Source: a virus
Virus record (IMG/VR): IMGVR_UViG_3300037264_008423
Span: 1 to 64,000 of that record
Strand: one strand, 5' to 3'
Length of the DNA: 64,000 bases
Positions 36,101 through 42,847 of this stretch are shown piece by piece (position 1 is the first letter of the stretch; each line of letters opens with the position of its first letter). The notes under the pieces are model-generated. The model had not been told where the DNA came from. It made no database searches and was given only the letters and a program-made list of their open reading frames with translations. The position numbers and the translations under genes are program-made.

Positions 36101-36434
36101 GGAAACCACCGGCCAAAATGGCGACCTGGACGTGTGGCTGGATTTCGACGGCACGTTTCCAGCAGCGTTTTCCGTCAGTCTTTATCAGGGTTTGATCCGA
36201 CCGGGCAACCCGCCCCGGACCAATCGAACACCGGACGCGGAGCGCAACAGCTTGCGGGTGATTTCGACCAGTCAGCTTCCGCAGCACCGCTGGCCCTCGG
36301 CCTATATCGCCTCAGACGGGGATCGCATCGTAGTCGCCACGGCCACACGCCCGGCTACGGCCAGCTTCTTCGGCACGACCTACGGCTGGGCTGGCACTTG
36401 TCCGGGACTCGCTTTCCACATCCTGGAGGGATAG
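33126..36434 (+). CDS. giant Cys-rich virion protein (fibre or adsorption protein)
   Basis: 1102 residues, GTG start just after the co-chaperonin stop. N-terminal Ig-like region (residues 1-180: LFIELAVRVDGEHPLYTEWSVW, SVYAVDGAGRASTQSFSVQV). A long beta-rich middle follows, then a Cys-rich part at about 555-760 with repeated C-Y-Y/N and paired Cys (GACYYNEGAV, ACFDPLC, RCYCNPC, GTCYNNQGQL, FDCQDAVC). The C-terminal region is again beta-rich. No enzyme motif seen. Probably a fibre or surface protein exposed outside the cell where disulfides can form. The 3' end overlaps the opposite-strand gene by 123 bp. Confidence 0.6.
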   Translation: MITLTLNGAPLPAILTANLFIELAVRVDGEHPLYTEWSVWTSTLVAMGTGSPLAFRPTQTAVHYLSVYAVDGAGRASTQSFSVQVLERQASPVVLAVDWTKNRYLKTETLRAQIRFVDPQGLAYQSLHWNLYRNSTWRSSGVGTLAVHPEADHGVYRIVATAVDYYGNTITGESSVVVGGSFEVQATLRPVNAGRTMQFLGSAYTGEQRGDAALSTAIGMAWSAMAEEIYLLPGTTHFQVELDPSELAAPGQVVVRTPTGNWSVKGQPPRMIDLPYEFLDNTHFIPAPADLRLRLFVESYATSIGVQAGFHFRVKINCFYDGRQVYQFRACARTQATGGSGPRARRFAVIFSQVDLLTDTDTTANRMGIPSGQAQRYLTELPELLSIPLSVDGTPDQSDPARRASYTDQNWTVAYDPVAAGAKGVDAHSTYAIEQCRPFVTSFMMPGYPTIIQRPRRLSGTVGVYLANGHLNAGAEINLSLLSAGGFSARTVAVPVDEDAYSPDQTRYVKVGEAELDLSDSEFIDNGLVGFVNVDESGASAESWPVGEIQPDPVILEGTIYSTSSAAFARLDGACYYNEGAVAVMTGTHALDATGTAYPLVPDIVACFDPLCGPVGLYCYGENNGTTTLHVPQPLYYPAPYVAPADQVTRCYCNPCLLETWIGTNGTLPAYPAFVAYQDGSYCGVPWSYHACNGTSASLVIPYPTATVPPGYVAYAGTCYNNQGQLTYTTGYTLVGRNAVSPVFDCQDAVCTGSIANGNVVRYRDHETQRDVDVYFEHLDAGVPQYGVIRATIDDGLRGLSAGCGIVSITRQESQQWITTVVGTGVLEVIVTPVGGDRQILRYRDGTATVYDLNSGVSGRKIPVVPGDRLVLRAYAPKRKQFTVNWRPFVPRPRLYASGTVAGSFNSRIRAVGFSGLTDRSEYQFYGTLPADLAVSEVNPDTILTVVSQGQEYALLRVRGVHDPACALPTLYWYGSTQTLPGPLEFRLYAGRETTGQNGDLDVWLDFDGTFPAAFSVSLYQGLIRPGNPPRTNRTPDAERNSLRVISTSQLPQHRWPSAYIASDGDRIVVATATRPATASFFGTTYGWAGTCPGLAFHILEG

Positions 36435-36992
36435 TTGCTCGAACTCCTCATCCAGGCGGCGCTCCCGCAGCTTGTTTTTGATTTTGTCCGCGAGTGCCCA
36501 GTTCTTGCTGATCAACAGGTGGGCGGTGCTTAGAATGGACATGAACGTCTCTTTGAGCACGTCTTTGGCATCAGGTCGCACGGTGATAAAAACCGGGGGC
36601 AGTGTGCCCGTGCTAGGCTGGGAGGCAATCGCCTGGATCACGTATTCGCCTGGCGGTGCCGGGCAGGCCATTGTTACTTTAGCGGTGATTTTGTCGGGAT
36701 CATAAACATAACCTGGGTAGCTGGTCACGTGCGCCATTTGCGGCGCTTCTTTGACCATCATTTCCAGCATGAATCCGTCCTGTTCGAGGCTGAATCCCCT
36801 GTGGCCGCAGTCCACGACCGCGTGAAAGCCGACGCTTTGGAGGAGCTTATTGGCCAGGCGCAACGCTTTGAAGTAGATCGTGGCGCGCTGGTGCCGCGTC
36901 AACGGACCGCCCCGCTGGCCCGTCTGAACCGCCTGGGGTTCATACTCCACCACCGCGCCTTCGGAGCTGACGCTAAAATCGGCCTCTCTCAT
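36312..36992 (-). CDS. hypothetical protein, antisense overlap with giant virion gene
   Basis: 226 residues. Core from about residue 30 to 175 looks genuine (ATIYFKALRLANKLLQSVGFHAVVDCGH, PGEYVIQAIASQP, TFMSILSTAHLLISKNWAL). The last 40 residues (SRTSASPAVGRAEEAGRSRACG) lie antiparallel over the 3' end of the giant virion gene and look like shadow sequence, so the natural end may be earlier in another frame. No family recognised. It lies downstream of a strong minus-strand terminator. Confidence 0.5.
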   Translation of the reverse strand: MREADFSVSSEGAVVEYEPQAVQTGQRGGPLTRHQRATIYFKALRLANKLLQSVGFHAVVDCGHRGFSLEQDGFMLEMMVKEAPQMAHVTSYPGYVYDPDKITAKVTMACPAPPGEYVIQAIASQPSTGTLPPVFITVRPDAKDVLKETFMSILSTAHLLISKNWALADKIKNKLRERRLDEEFEQLSLQDVESESRTSASPAVGRAEEAGRSRACGRGDYDAIPV

Positions 36993-37004
36993 ACCGCATA
37001 GAAC

Positions 37005-37034
37005 AAAAAGCCGGGCGCGTAGGCACCCGGCTTT
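37005..37034 (-). terminator. rho-independent terminator
   Basis: On the minus strand, stem AAAGCCGGG / CCCGGCTTT with a 10-base loop followed by a T-run (TTTTTG). It lies 28 bp after the stop of the virion-like gene at 37062-37604 and would end that transcript. Confidence 0.85.
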
Positions 37035-37061
37035 CCGATGAAATTAAGTAGCGCGGTCGCG

Positions 37062-37604
37062 TTAGGACGCGGCAGGCTCGTTATAGTTCGCGTGCGCGGC
37101 ATCGAGGTCACCCGTGGTGCCGTCCAGGATGCCCCACTTCTTCGTGAGATTCGGCGTGTTGAAGGCCATGTCATAGCCCCAACCTTGGCGTCCCACCTGG
37201 GCGATGTCAATCTGAGCACCCCGCAGGTCGGCCTTGTTGCGCAACACTGCCGAGATGTTGACCGTGGTGGACCGGACCACCACACCGTTGATGGTTGCGG
37301 CAACACCGGAGCCAAAGAAGCCGATGACCTTGCTGAGCAGGTTGTAGCTGCGGGTGACAACACCCCCTGCCGCCACGGTGATTTCCGGGCCGACATAGGT
37401 GCCGATACCCAAAGGCGTCACGTCCGAATAACCGGAGGGTGTCGTGGTTCGGGCGACGAATTGTTTGACCCGGATATAGGCGTTGACCCGGCCCGTGTTC
37501 TCGAACACGAAGTCAATCGCGCCCAGGCGTTCGTTGGCGCTCTGCGCGTAACCGGCCAGTCGGCTTGCATCGGTCCCGAAGGGGATTAAACTTGCTTGGT
37601 TCAA
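37062..37604 (-). CDS. virion-like protein, TTG start
   Basis: 180 residues, starting at TTG with AAAGGA about 6 bp upstream. All-beta composition (AIDFVFENTGRVNAYIRVKQFV, GVVTRSYNLLSKVIGFFGSGVAATINGVVV) typical of a structural protein. It ends at a strong terminator. Immediately upstream on the same strand is the HNH chimera, inserted 21 bp before this start. Function not identified. Confidence 0.55.
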   Translation of the reverse strand: MNQASLIPFGTDASRLAGYAQSANERLGAIDFVFENTGRVNAYIRVKQFVARTTTPSGYSDVTPLGIGTYVGPEITVAAGGVVTRSYNLLSKVIGFFGSGVAATINGVVVRSTTVNISAVLRNKADLRGAQIDIAQVGRQGWGYDMAFNTPNLTKKWGILDGTTGDLDAAHANYNEPAAS

Positions 37605-37625
37605 ATTATTCCTTTGCTTTTATAG

Positions 37626-38369
37626 TTATTGTTTATTAACCGGCAAGTTAATGCCGCTACCAGAAACGAAATGTTTCTGAAGATGACCAGCCAGACGCAC
37701 AGCCCAGGCTGAAAATTCTTGAAAGCTCATTTCTCGTTTAGCGTAGTTGCACCTTGGGCAGCAGGGAACTACGTTATCCGTGGTATAGCCTCGATCATTG
37801 TCCAAGCGGTCTATCCCATTACATTTAAGGCTGTCCACAGTGCGTTTATTGGTAATGTTCCATATTCGATAAGGTTCAATCCCGCAGTAAAAACAGGGCG
37901 ATAAAATGAGCTGGCGCACGGCGTGCTTATCAATTTCCCACGCAATCCCTAGTTTCTTTGCTCTGGATTTATAGGTGGTAGCGACCGAGGCTACGACGGC
38001 TTGTCCGCTACCGCATATTTTAGAGTGTCTAAGACAACCGCAACTTTTGGACTCTCCCGCAGCCAGACTGGTAATAGTCGGACAAGCCTGCCCCCCGCAG
38101 TCGCAATGGCAAAGAGCCGTAGTTTGGCCCCACTTATTTTTTCCAAAACTTACGACAGTCAACTGACTAAACTTTTTTCCTACTTTAACGATGTCTAAAG
38201 CGGTTTGAATGACAGGCGTGCCGAAGCGCACATCGACGCTGTTTACAAAAGAGTCATAAGCTATTTGGTCCAGTGTTCCGCGTAAGTGGCGGTGCTGAGC
38301 CGAGTCAATTAGCCTATGACGCTCTTTTATCTGGTCTGCGGTTAACGCGTCCAATTTTCTCATTCGCAC
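37626..38369 (-). CDS. chimera: 60-residue phage leader fused to HNH homing endonuclease
   Basis: 247 residues. From about residue 62 it is an HNH homing endonuclease with the same N-terminal zinc-ribbon module as the two other HNH genes here (VGKKFSQLTVVSF, LCHCDCGG, SCGCLRH), then CFYCGIEP, NGIDRLDNDRGY and CCPRCNYAKRE. Residues 1-60 (LTADQIKERHRLIDSAQHRHLRG...DVRFGTPVIQTALDI) belong to no endonuclease I know and look like the N-terminus of another phage protein. The insertion probably truncated that gene. Catalytic residues appear intact. Confidence 0.75.
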   Translation of the reverse strand: MRMRKLDALTADQIKERHRLIDSAQHRHLRGTLDQIAYDSFVNSVDVRFGTPVIQTALDIVKVGKKFSQLTVVSFGKNKWGQTTALCHCDCGGQACPTITSLAAGESKSCGCLRHSKICGSGQAVVASVATTYKSRAKKLGIAWEIDKHAVRQLILSPCFYCGIEPYRIWNITNKRTVDSLKCNGIDRLDNDRGYTTDNVVPCCPRCNYAKREMSFQEFSAWAVRLAGHLQKHFVSGSGINLPVNKQ

Positions 38370-38440
38370 TAACCACTAAATCGCTATCGTGCTTTTTTAA
38401 CCCAATTAAGTATTAATGAGCTTAGTCGGGTTTAAATTGT

Positions 38441-38608
38441 TTACGTGGAGGGTGCGCCCGATTGAAAAACCATGATCAAGAAGTGGGTCCAGGTAAACAG
38501 GCCCACCAAGTGAAAGTTCTGCCGGGCCAAGTTATCGCAGGTGCGCGTGATTTCCAAGGCGATGTCCTGCACCGCCGCCAGGTTAAGCTTGAATACTTGA
38601 GTTGTCAT
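38441..38608 (-). CDS. small hydrophobic protein
   Basis: 55 residues, start overlapping the stop of the lipoprotein gene (ATGA). N-terminal amphipathic part (FKLNLAAVQDIALEITRTC), then a hydrophobic stretch (FHLVGLFTWTHFLIMVF) that could be a membrane helix. Too short for family assignment. With two lipoprotein genes just upstream it could belong to a lysis or envelope module; this is context inference. Confidence 0.45.
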   Translation of the reverse strand: MTTQVFKLNLAAVQDIALEITRTCDNLARQNFHLVGLFTWTHFLIMVFQSGAPST

Positions 38609-39015
38609 TGCAGGTGGGGAGGGTTAGGAATGGCTTCGATTTTACGGGTGACCGCTTGGATCGCGTTTGAGTTAAGGCTGCCGTTCGCGTCTTTGGCAAA
38701 CATCAGCGCGGCCCCCGGCTGGGAGACTGCGTTGCTGCCTACCGCCAAACGCTGATAGACCAGGCCGCCACGCAAGATGTTCTCCATGCGCAGTTCCAGC
38801 ATCACATCAGGGACACTTCCGGGATGGTTGGTGTCGCCTGGAACATAGGCGAACTCTGTCCTTCCGTATCCGACTCTAGCTTCGTAAAGCTGCGTGGCCG
38901 GATTTTCCGAAACGGTGATTCCAAGATAAGTTCCTGTGGTTACAAAAACGCTATGTTTGACTTGAGCGCATGCCGCCAGACAGAGCACAGCAGCCGTTAG
39001 GAGGATTTTTAGCAT
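38605..39015 (-). CDS. lipoprotein of unknown function
   Basis: 136 residues with a lipoprotein signal peptide (MLKILLTAAVLCLAAC, lipobox LAAC with Cys16). The mature part is beta-rich (VFVTTGTYLGITVSENPATQLYEARVGYGRTEFAYVPG). Similar short lipoproteins are found in host-like genes as well as phages. Start overlaps the end of the GIY-YIG gene by 65 bp, which suggests that the endonuclease was inserted upstream and its stop lies inside this gene. Possible outer-spanin-like or superinfection-exclusion role; unproven. Confidence 0.65.
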   Translation of the reverse strand: MLKILLTAAVLCLAACAQVKHSVFVTTGTYLGITVSENPATQLYEARVGYGRTEFAYVPGDTNHPGSVPDVMLELRMENILRGGLVYQRLAVGSNAVSQPGAALMFAKDANGSLNSNAIQAVTRKIEAIPNPPHLQ

Positions 39016-39691
39016 AATAATTTTTCAGGGTATTGCTTATTTTTACACGTTGTTCGAGCGATTTTGCTGTTCCAGGCTTGTTAACCGAACTGGCTGCGAT
39101 AGCTGCAACCGGCTTACGGCCTTTTAAAGCGGCGCTGAGTTTTAGTTTATGCGCGGTAGATAGTGGTTTGCCCAGCTTATTTAATCTCATTTTTAAGCGC
39201 GTCTGCTGACTGATAATCCGCCGAGAGTTGCTTTCCGCTATTTCTATTAAAGTCTCTTTGGTGTGTTTTCTACCGAGTGAAAGCGTATTACCGATCATAC
39301 TTTGGCGCTGACGATCCCGGTGCTCTTTTGACCATTTCGTGCCTTGCAGGGAATGCGCGCTCGGTAACAAGTTGTAACCGCAGCGATATGGTTTCCAGAG
39401 ATCCAGGTAAAACTGCTCTTTATTTTTAAGATCAAGTCTAGGACAAAGCTCCACCACACTTAAAAGAAAGCTGCCTTCGCCATGCGCGTTAAACGCCTGC
39501 TGTAGCTTTGGACTACTGTGCCTATTTCTGCGAAGCGCATTTAGGTGCTCTTTCCATCTGGCCCTGATATTTCGAGTCCCGCCCAAGTAAAATTTATCCT
39601 CAATAATGCAAGTAATTTTGTAAACGCCAGATCCCAAGCCTGTTGGCACAAGAACTAGATCCGAAAACCTTGCTGATATCGGGACGACCAT
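38951..39691 (-). CDS. GIY-YIG homing endonuclease with NUMOD3 repeats
   Basis: 246 residues. N-terminal GIY-YIG nuclease (GSGVYKITCIIEDKFYLGG, with RARWKEHLNALRR and the downstream Glu in KNKEQFYLDLW). Then follow repeated NUMOD3-type DNA-binding segments (GTKWSKEHRDRQRQSM, GRKHTKETLIEIAES, GKPLSTAHKLKLSAALKGRK), as in segE-like phage homing nucleases. The last 20 residues are read out of the 5' end of the lipoprotein gene. Inserted between two lipoprotein genes. Confidence 0.85.
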   Translation of the reverse strand: MVVPISARFSDLVLVPTGLGSGVYKITCIIEDKFYLGGTRNIRARWKEHLNALRRNRHSSPKLQQAFNAHGEGSFLLSVVELCPRLDLKNKEQFYLDLWKPYRCGYNLLPSAHSLQGTKWSKEHRDRQRQSMIGNTLSLGRKHTKETLIEIAESNSRRIISQQTRLKMRLNKLGKPLSTAHKLKLSAALKGRKPVAAIAASSVNKPGTAKSLEQRVKISNTLKNYYAKNPPNGCCALSGGMRSSQT

Positions 39692-39700
39692 ACAGTTTAG

Positions 39701-39988
39701 CTACTGTTTTCGAGGACCGGGGATCAGATGACCTGAATGCCCGTTCAATTCCAGAACGGTCTGGCTGTTAGTGGGGACGCGCGCGGTCAGCGTGCTGGAT
39801 ATCCCCAGTTGAAAATTCCCCGGACCGGCGTTCAAGCCCAGGGCGCTGGACCGAACCACTTGCACCTGGTTGGTGCGCTCCACGCGCACCACGCCGACCC
39901 CCACAATCAGGAGGGTGCCCCGGCCTAAAGGCACACAGCTCGTCAGCAGGGCGCAGGCCAGGCCGGTAAACAGAGCTTTCAAGCGCAT
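39701..39988 (-). CDS. small lipoprotein
   Basis: 95 residues with lipobox LTSC (signal MRLKALFTGLACALLTSC). Short mature part (VPLGRGTLLIVGVGVVRVER) ending in a Gly/Pro/Lys tail. Size resembles phage outer-spanin lipoproteins but it lacks the proline-rich linker. The start overlaps the SbcD-like gene's 3' end by 10 bp. Confidence 0.6.
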   Translation of the reverse strand: MRLKALFTGLACALLTSCVPLGRGTLLIVGVGVVRVERTNQVQVVRSSALGLNAGPGNFQLGISSTLTARVPTNSQTVLELNGHSGHLIPGPRKQ

Positions 39989-41007
39989 GAGATCTGGTCT
40001 CCCAGTTCCAGCAGTTCTTCCCCGCCGATGACAAGTCCCTGGCTGGCCGGAGGCACCCGCTTCACGTAGCGCCGCATGACATCGAGCTTGGAGTTGGCCG
40101 TGACGGGACCGGCATCCTCGGCGGAAACGGGAGCGGGGTCGTAGTCATAGGTAGCCTCGTCGGCGTGATGCGCCAAAGGGTGAGCGTAAAAAGCCTCGGT
40201 TTCCTGGACATCCCGGAGCACCACTTTAAACCGATCCTCGGAGTCGGCTTTGACCTGGCGGACAAACTCCGGGTAGGACACGGTGAGGTAGCGGGGAAAG
40301 CCCTGGAGCGGCACGAACTCGAATCCCACCCGACCCTCTTTAATGTCCACGATCACGACCCGCTTGGTTTCGCCGCTCTCCCCCCAGTTCTGCTGGAAGG
40401 GGGAACCCACGTAATGAAACTGGCCCAGGCTTTGCGGCTTATGGACGTGGCCCAAGAAAGCAATGTTTACAAATTCCATCTCCTGGCGCTGGAGACCGGA
40501 AGCCGACTGACCGGAGTTAAGCTGGCAGCCGAAGAGCTGAAAATGACCCAGGAGCAAGTTAGGCCGCTGGTTGCGGTGCCGGTTCAAAAATTCTGTGAGC
40601 GCCCCTGGCTGATCTTGATAGCTGGCGCATAGAATGTTTACATTTTCACACTTGACCGACGCGCAAGCATCGACCACGCGAAAAAACTGACGGAACATCT
40701 TTCCCGCGTGGATCGCCGTGTCACGCAGATATTGTTCATGGTTCCCGATCAATTTTAAGTTCCATTCCCCGGTATAGTCCTTAAAACGGTCGCAGAGCAG
40801 GTCAATGACGGGCACGGGAATAGCGTTGCGGTCGTCCGTGGTGTCCCCCAGGTCCCATAGCGCATCGCACTTCCAGTCCTGGTAAATGCGGCTAATCTGG
40901 TCGAAAAACTGCTCCAGACGGTGGAGTTGCAGTGATTTGACCGGATTGGCAAAACACCGCTCGTGGCCGTCGGTCGCTTGAAGATCGGCGAAAACAAGTG
41001 CTCTCAT
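39979..41007 (-). CDS. SbcD/Mre11-like recombination nuclease (gp47-like)
   Basis: 342 residues. Calcineurin-like nuclease subunit that pairs with the SbcC-like ATPase, equivalent to T4 gp47. Metal-site motifs in order: FADLQA (D8), LWDLGDTTDD, LIGNHEQY, LLLGHFQL, and FLGHVHKPQ. The usual DxH at the first motif is DLQ here, as seen in some phage relatives. The C-terminal capping domain contains FEFVPLQGFPRYLTV. It is unusual that the partner gene lies 32 kb away rather than adjacent. Confidence 0.9.
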   Translation of the reverse strand: MRALVFADLQATDGHERCFANPVKSLQLHRLEQFFDQISRIYQDWKCDALWDLGDTTDDRNAIPVPVIDLLCDRFKDYTGEWNLKLIGNHEQYLRDTAIHAGKMFRQFFRVVDACASVKCENVNILCASYQDQPGALTEFLNRHRNQRPNLLLGHFQLFGCQLNSGQSASGLQRQEMEFVNIAFLGHVHKPQSLGQFHYVGSPFQQNWGESGETKRVVIVDIKEGRVGFEFVPLQGFPRYLTVSYPEFVRQVKADSEDRFKVVLRDVQETEAFYAHPLAHHADEATYDYDPAPVSAEDAGPVTANSKLDVMRRYVKRVPPASQGLVIGGEELLELGDQISCA

Positions 41008-41120
41008 GCTTTGGACAGAACCGAAAGATCAAGCTATGTTAGTAGTGTCCAATTAAAATCCAATGCGCTTATGTGCAACTGGGTGCTCTTTTCCGTTAGG
41101 TTCTAATCAGAGCGAAAGCT

Positions 41121-41291
41121 ATGTCTGTGACGCTCTATCAACTCAAGATTAGTGGGCAGTTGATCTGCGAGGTTACCTTGGAAGTTCCTTTCTGGCTGCC
41201 CATACGGCCCCGGTTAAATCGAGCCTGGCTGCGCGCGACCATCGCGCAGGCGGCGCGGTACTATTTTAGCGCCCATAAAAGCATCAATTAG
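41121..41291 (+). CDS. small hypothetical protein
   Basis: 56 residues (MSVTLYQLKISGQLIC...). Beta strand start, then a Trp/Pro/Arg-rich helix (LNRAWLRATIAQAARYYF). Codon use looks coding. No clear ribosome-binding site. Followed by the opposite-strand HNH/AP2 gene. Unknown function. Confidence 0.4.
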   Translation: MSVTLYQLKISGQLICEVTLEVPFWLPIRPRLNRAWLRATIAQAARYYFSAHKSIN

Positions 41292-41301
41292 CGCGTGGCA
41301 A

Positions 41302-41751
41302 CTAACTGAAATTAACTTTAGCGTAGTCACCCCAGCGCGAACGAGCTGCACTGTCATAGGCAGCGGCGGCCTCAGCCTCGTCGATGAAGCGAACTAATTT
41401 TGTTCTTTTTGGCCCGATTTGGGCACGCCATAGGTTGAACTTTTTATCCCAGTAAACACCTTTAAATCTGGATATTCCGGGTTGCTTACACGAATTTCCA
41501 GCATTCTGGCTGGCTGTGGCTGGACGAAGATTTTGTTTTCTATTATCGAGCTTATTGCCGTTGTGATCAGTTTTATCACAACGGCCTAAAATGAAATGGT
41601 GCAGGTAGAGTGAGCAGACTTTTCGATTATGCCTGAAACTGTGCTTTGCATAGCCTTCTGAACCAACGTGCCATTTCAGCCTGATGACACGCTCCAAATC
41701 CTCCGCGTCAAGGATCACGGTTTGGCCTGTCTTTAATCGAAACGTTGCCAT
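41302..41751 (-). CDS. HNH homing endonuclease with AP2 domain
   Basis: 149 residues from ATG 41751 (upstream ATG would add 9 residues). HNH core: LYLHHFILG, CDKTDHNGNKLDNRKQNLR, TASQNAG; then an AP2 DNA-binding domain (FKGVYWDKKFNLWRAQIG, EAEAAAAYDSAARSRWGDYAKVNF). Free-standing homing nuclease inserted antisense between two plus-strand genes. Its sister lies at 50630-51124. Confidence 0.88.
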   Translation of the reverse strand: MATFRLKTGQTVILDAEDLERVIRLKWHVGSEGYAKHSFRHNRKVCSLYLHHFILGRCDKTDHNGNKLDNRKQNLRPATASQNAGNSCKQPGISRFKGVYWDKKFNLWRAQIGPKRTKLVRFIDEAEAAAAYDSAARSRWGDYAKVNFS

Positions 41752-41767
41752 TGTATTTAAGAACGGA

Positions 41768-42199
41768 ATGACCGACAAAGAATTGGCTCAGGTATTGATC
41801 GAGGAGTTGGCGGATGACGGCATCGATAAAAAGATCTCCGCCTACGCCAACCGGCTTATGCTGCGTCTGCACTCCCAACCCGCGCTGATGGCCAATCTGG
41901 CGGACGTGACGGTGTTTAAGCCCGGCGCGGAAGAGGACACGCCCGACCAGGTGGAGGATGGCGAGTTTCAGGAAGCCCCCGACCGCCAGAACGCTGTGGA
42001 TCGCCATAGCCCGGTGCTGATCCAGCTCTCGTTTCGGCGGCTGCCCCAGGAAGTGATTTCCCCGCTCATCCGCCTTATGGGCGCGCCCCGCGAACCTAAA
42101 GTGTATCGCTTTGTGAAAGACGGCCAGGCGCGCATGGGTGTGGAGCTGGAACTGCGGCCCCAGGATTTCCCTGGCGATGACTATGAGTATGCCTTCTAA
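41768..42199 (+). CDS. hypothetical protein
   Basis: 143 residues from ATG 41768; the frame is open further upstream but that part is shadow of the HNH gene. N-terminal helices (KELAQVLIEELADDGIDKKISAYANRL), then strands (PVLIQLSFRRLPQEVISPLIRLMGAPRE). Acidic overall, no family recognised. Overlaps the next gene's start region. Confidence 0.5.
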   Translation: MTDKELAQVLIEELADDGIDKKISAYANRLMLRLHSQPALMANLADVTVFKPGAEEDTPDQVEDGEFQEAPDRQNAVDRHSPVLIQLSFRRLPQEVISPLIRLMGAPREPKVYRFVKDGQARMGVELELRPQDFPGDDYEYAF

Positions 42200-42518
42200 G
42201 CCACGGCCCTCGGCGCTCGTCCAAAAGATCGCAGGCACCTATGTGGCTGACGCGGCCCCGCCCTCCGATTTGCTATGGCAGTGGATACAGGCGGAGTGCC
42301 GCAGCGGGTGCTTTCGCGCGGTGCTGGAGGAGGCGGCCCAGCGAGAGCCGGAGCCGGTTCAAGTTGATTTAGTGCTGGTTGAAAGAGTTGACCCGGACAA
42401 GATCCGAGTCAAGATCCCTTGCCGAGTCGCGGACCACGAGAGTCGCTCCACGTTTGCCGCTGAAGTCAATTTTGAAATAAACCCGGTGACACTGACGGTG
42501 ACACGGGTCTTAACCTAG
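42177..42518 (+). CDS. hypothetical protein
   Basis: 113 residues from ATG 42177; ATGs at 42183 and 42189 are alternatives, all overlapping the upstream gene. Helical N-terminus (LLWQWIQAECRSGCFRAVLEEAA) then beta (VDLVLVERVDPDKIRVKI...EVNFEINPVTLTVTRVLT). Not recognised. Converges with and overlaps the RHH-like gene by 9 bp. Confidence 0.45.
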   Translation: MTMSMPSKPRPSALVQKIAGTYVADAAPPSDLLWQWIQAECRSGCFRAVLEEAAQREPEPVQVDLVLVERVDPDKIRVKIPCRVADHESRSTFAAEVNFEINPVTLTVTRVLT

Positions 42519-42722
42519 CAGCGTGGTATCCGAGTAGTAGTCCTCCGGGTTCTTGTAGGCCAGCCTCCCCGCGATAAAATCCAGGCCCAGCTTGCGGAAA
42601 AACTGGTTGGGAGAGCGAACGCCCAGGATCGGCTGCTCCCGCAACATTTTTATCACCAACTCGGCCTGATCGTCTGGTATCCTAAAGGAAATGATATGCT
42701 CTTTCAACGTTTTATCTGCCAT
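42510..42722 (-). CDS. small ribbon-helix-helix-like regulator
   Basis: 70 residues. A short strand (EHIISFRIPDD), then two helices (QAELVIKMLREQ; SPNQFFRKLGLDFI) is the layout of ribbon-helix-helix DNA-binding proteins, which act as dimers on inverted repeats. Directly upstream of its start is a near-perfect inverted repeat (42728-42760), a natural candidate for autoregulation. Assignment moderate. Confidence 0.45.
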   Translation of the reverse strand: MADKTLKEHIISFRIPDDQAELVIKMLREQPILGVRSPNQFFRKLGLDFIAGRLAYKNPEDYYSDTTLLG

Positions 42723-42727
42723 ATGGC

Positions 42728-42760
42728 CATTAGAACGGGATTTGTTTTCCGGTTCTAATG
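42728..42760. promoter_or_regulatory. inverted repeat, possible operator
   Basis: Arms CATTAGAAC / GTTCTAATG (9 bp, perfect), with an inner GGA/TCC stem, 6 bp upstream of the RHH-like gene. The half-site GGTTCTAAT recurs at 41099-41107, 14 bp before the small plus-strand gene at 41121. Operator role inferred. Confidence 0.4.
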
Positions 42761-42784
42761 TGGAGGACCGAGAACCATATGTTT

Positions 42785-42805
42785 TACCCGTCCTGGAGAC
42801 GGGTA
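42785..42805 (+). terminator. hairpin between RHH-like gene and portal gene
   Basis: Perfect stem TACCCGTC / GACGGGTA with a 5-base loop followed by TTT, 43 bp before the portal ATG. Could terminate plus-strand transcripts or be a leader structure of the portal operon. Confidence 0.45.
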
Positions 42806-42847
42806 TTTAGATTGTGATAAGTCACTTTAAAATTTTAAACTAAAGCA

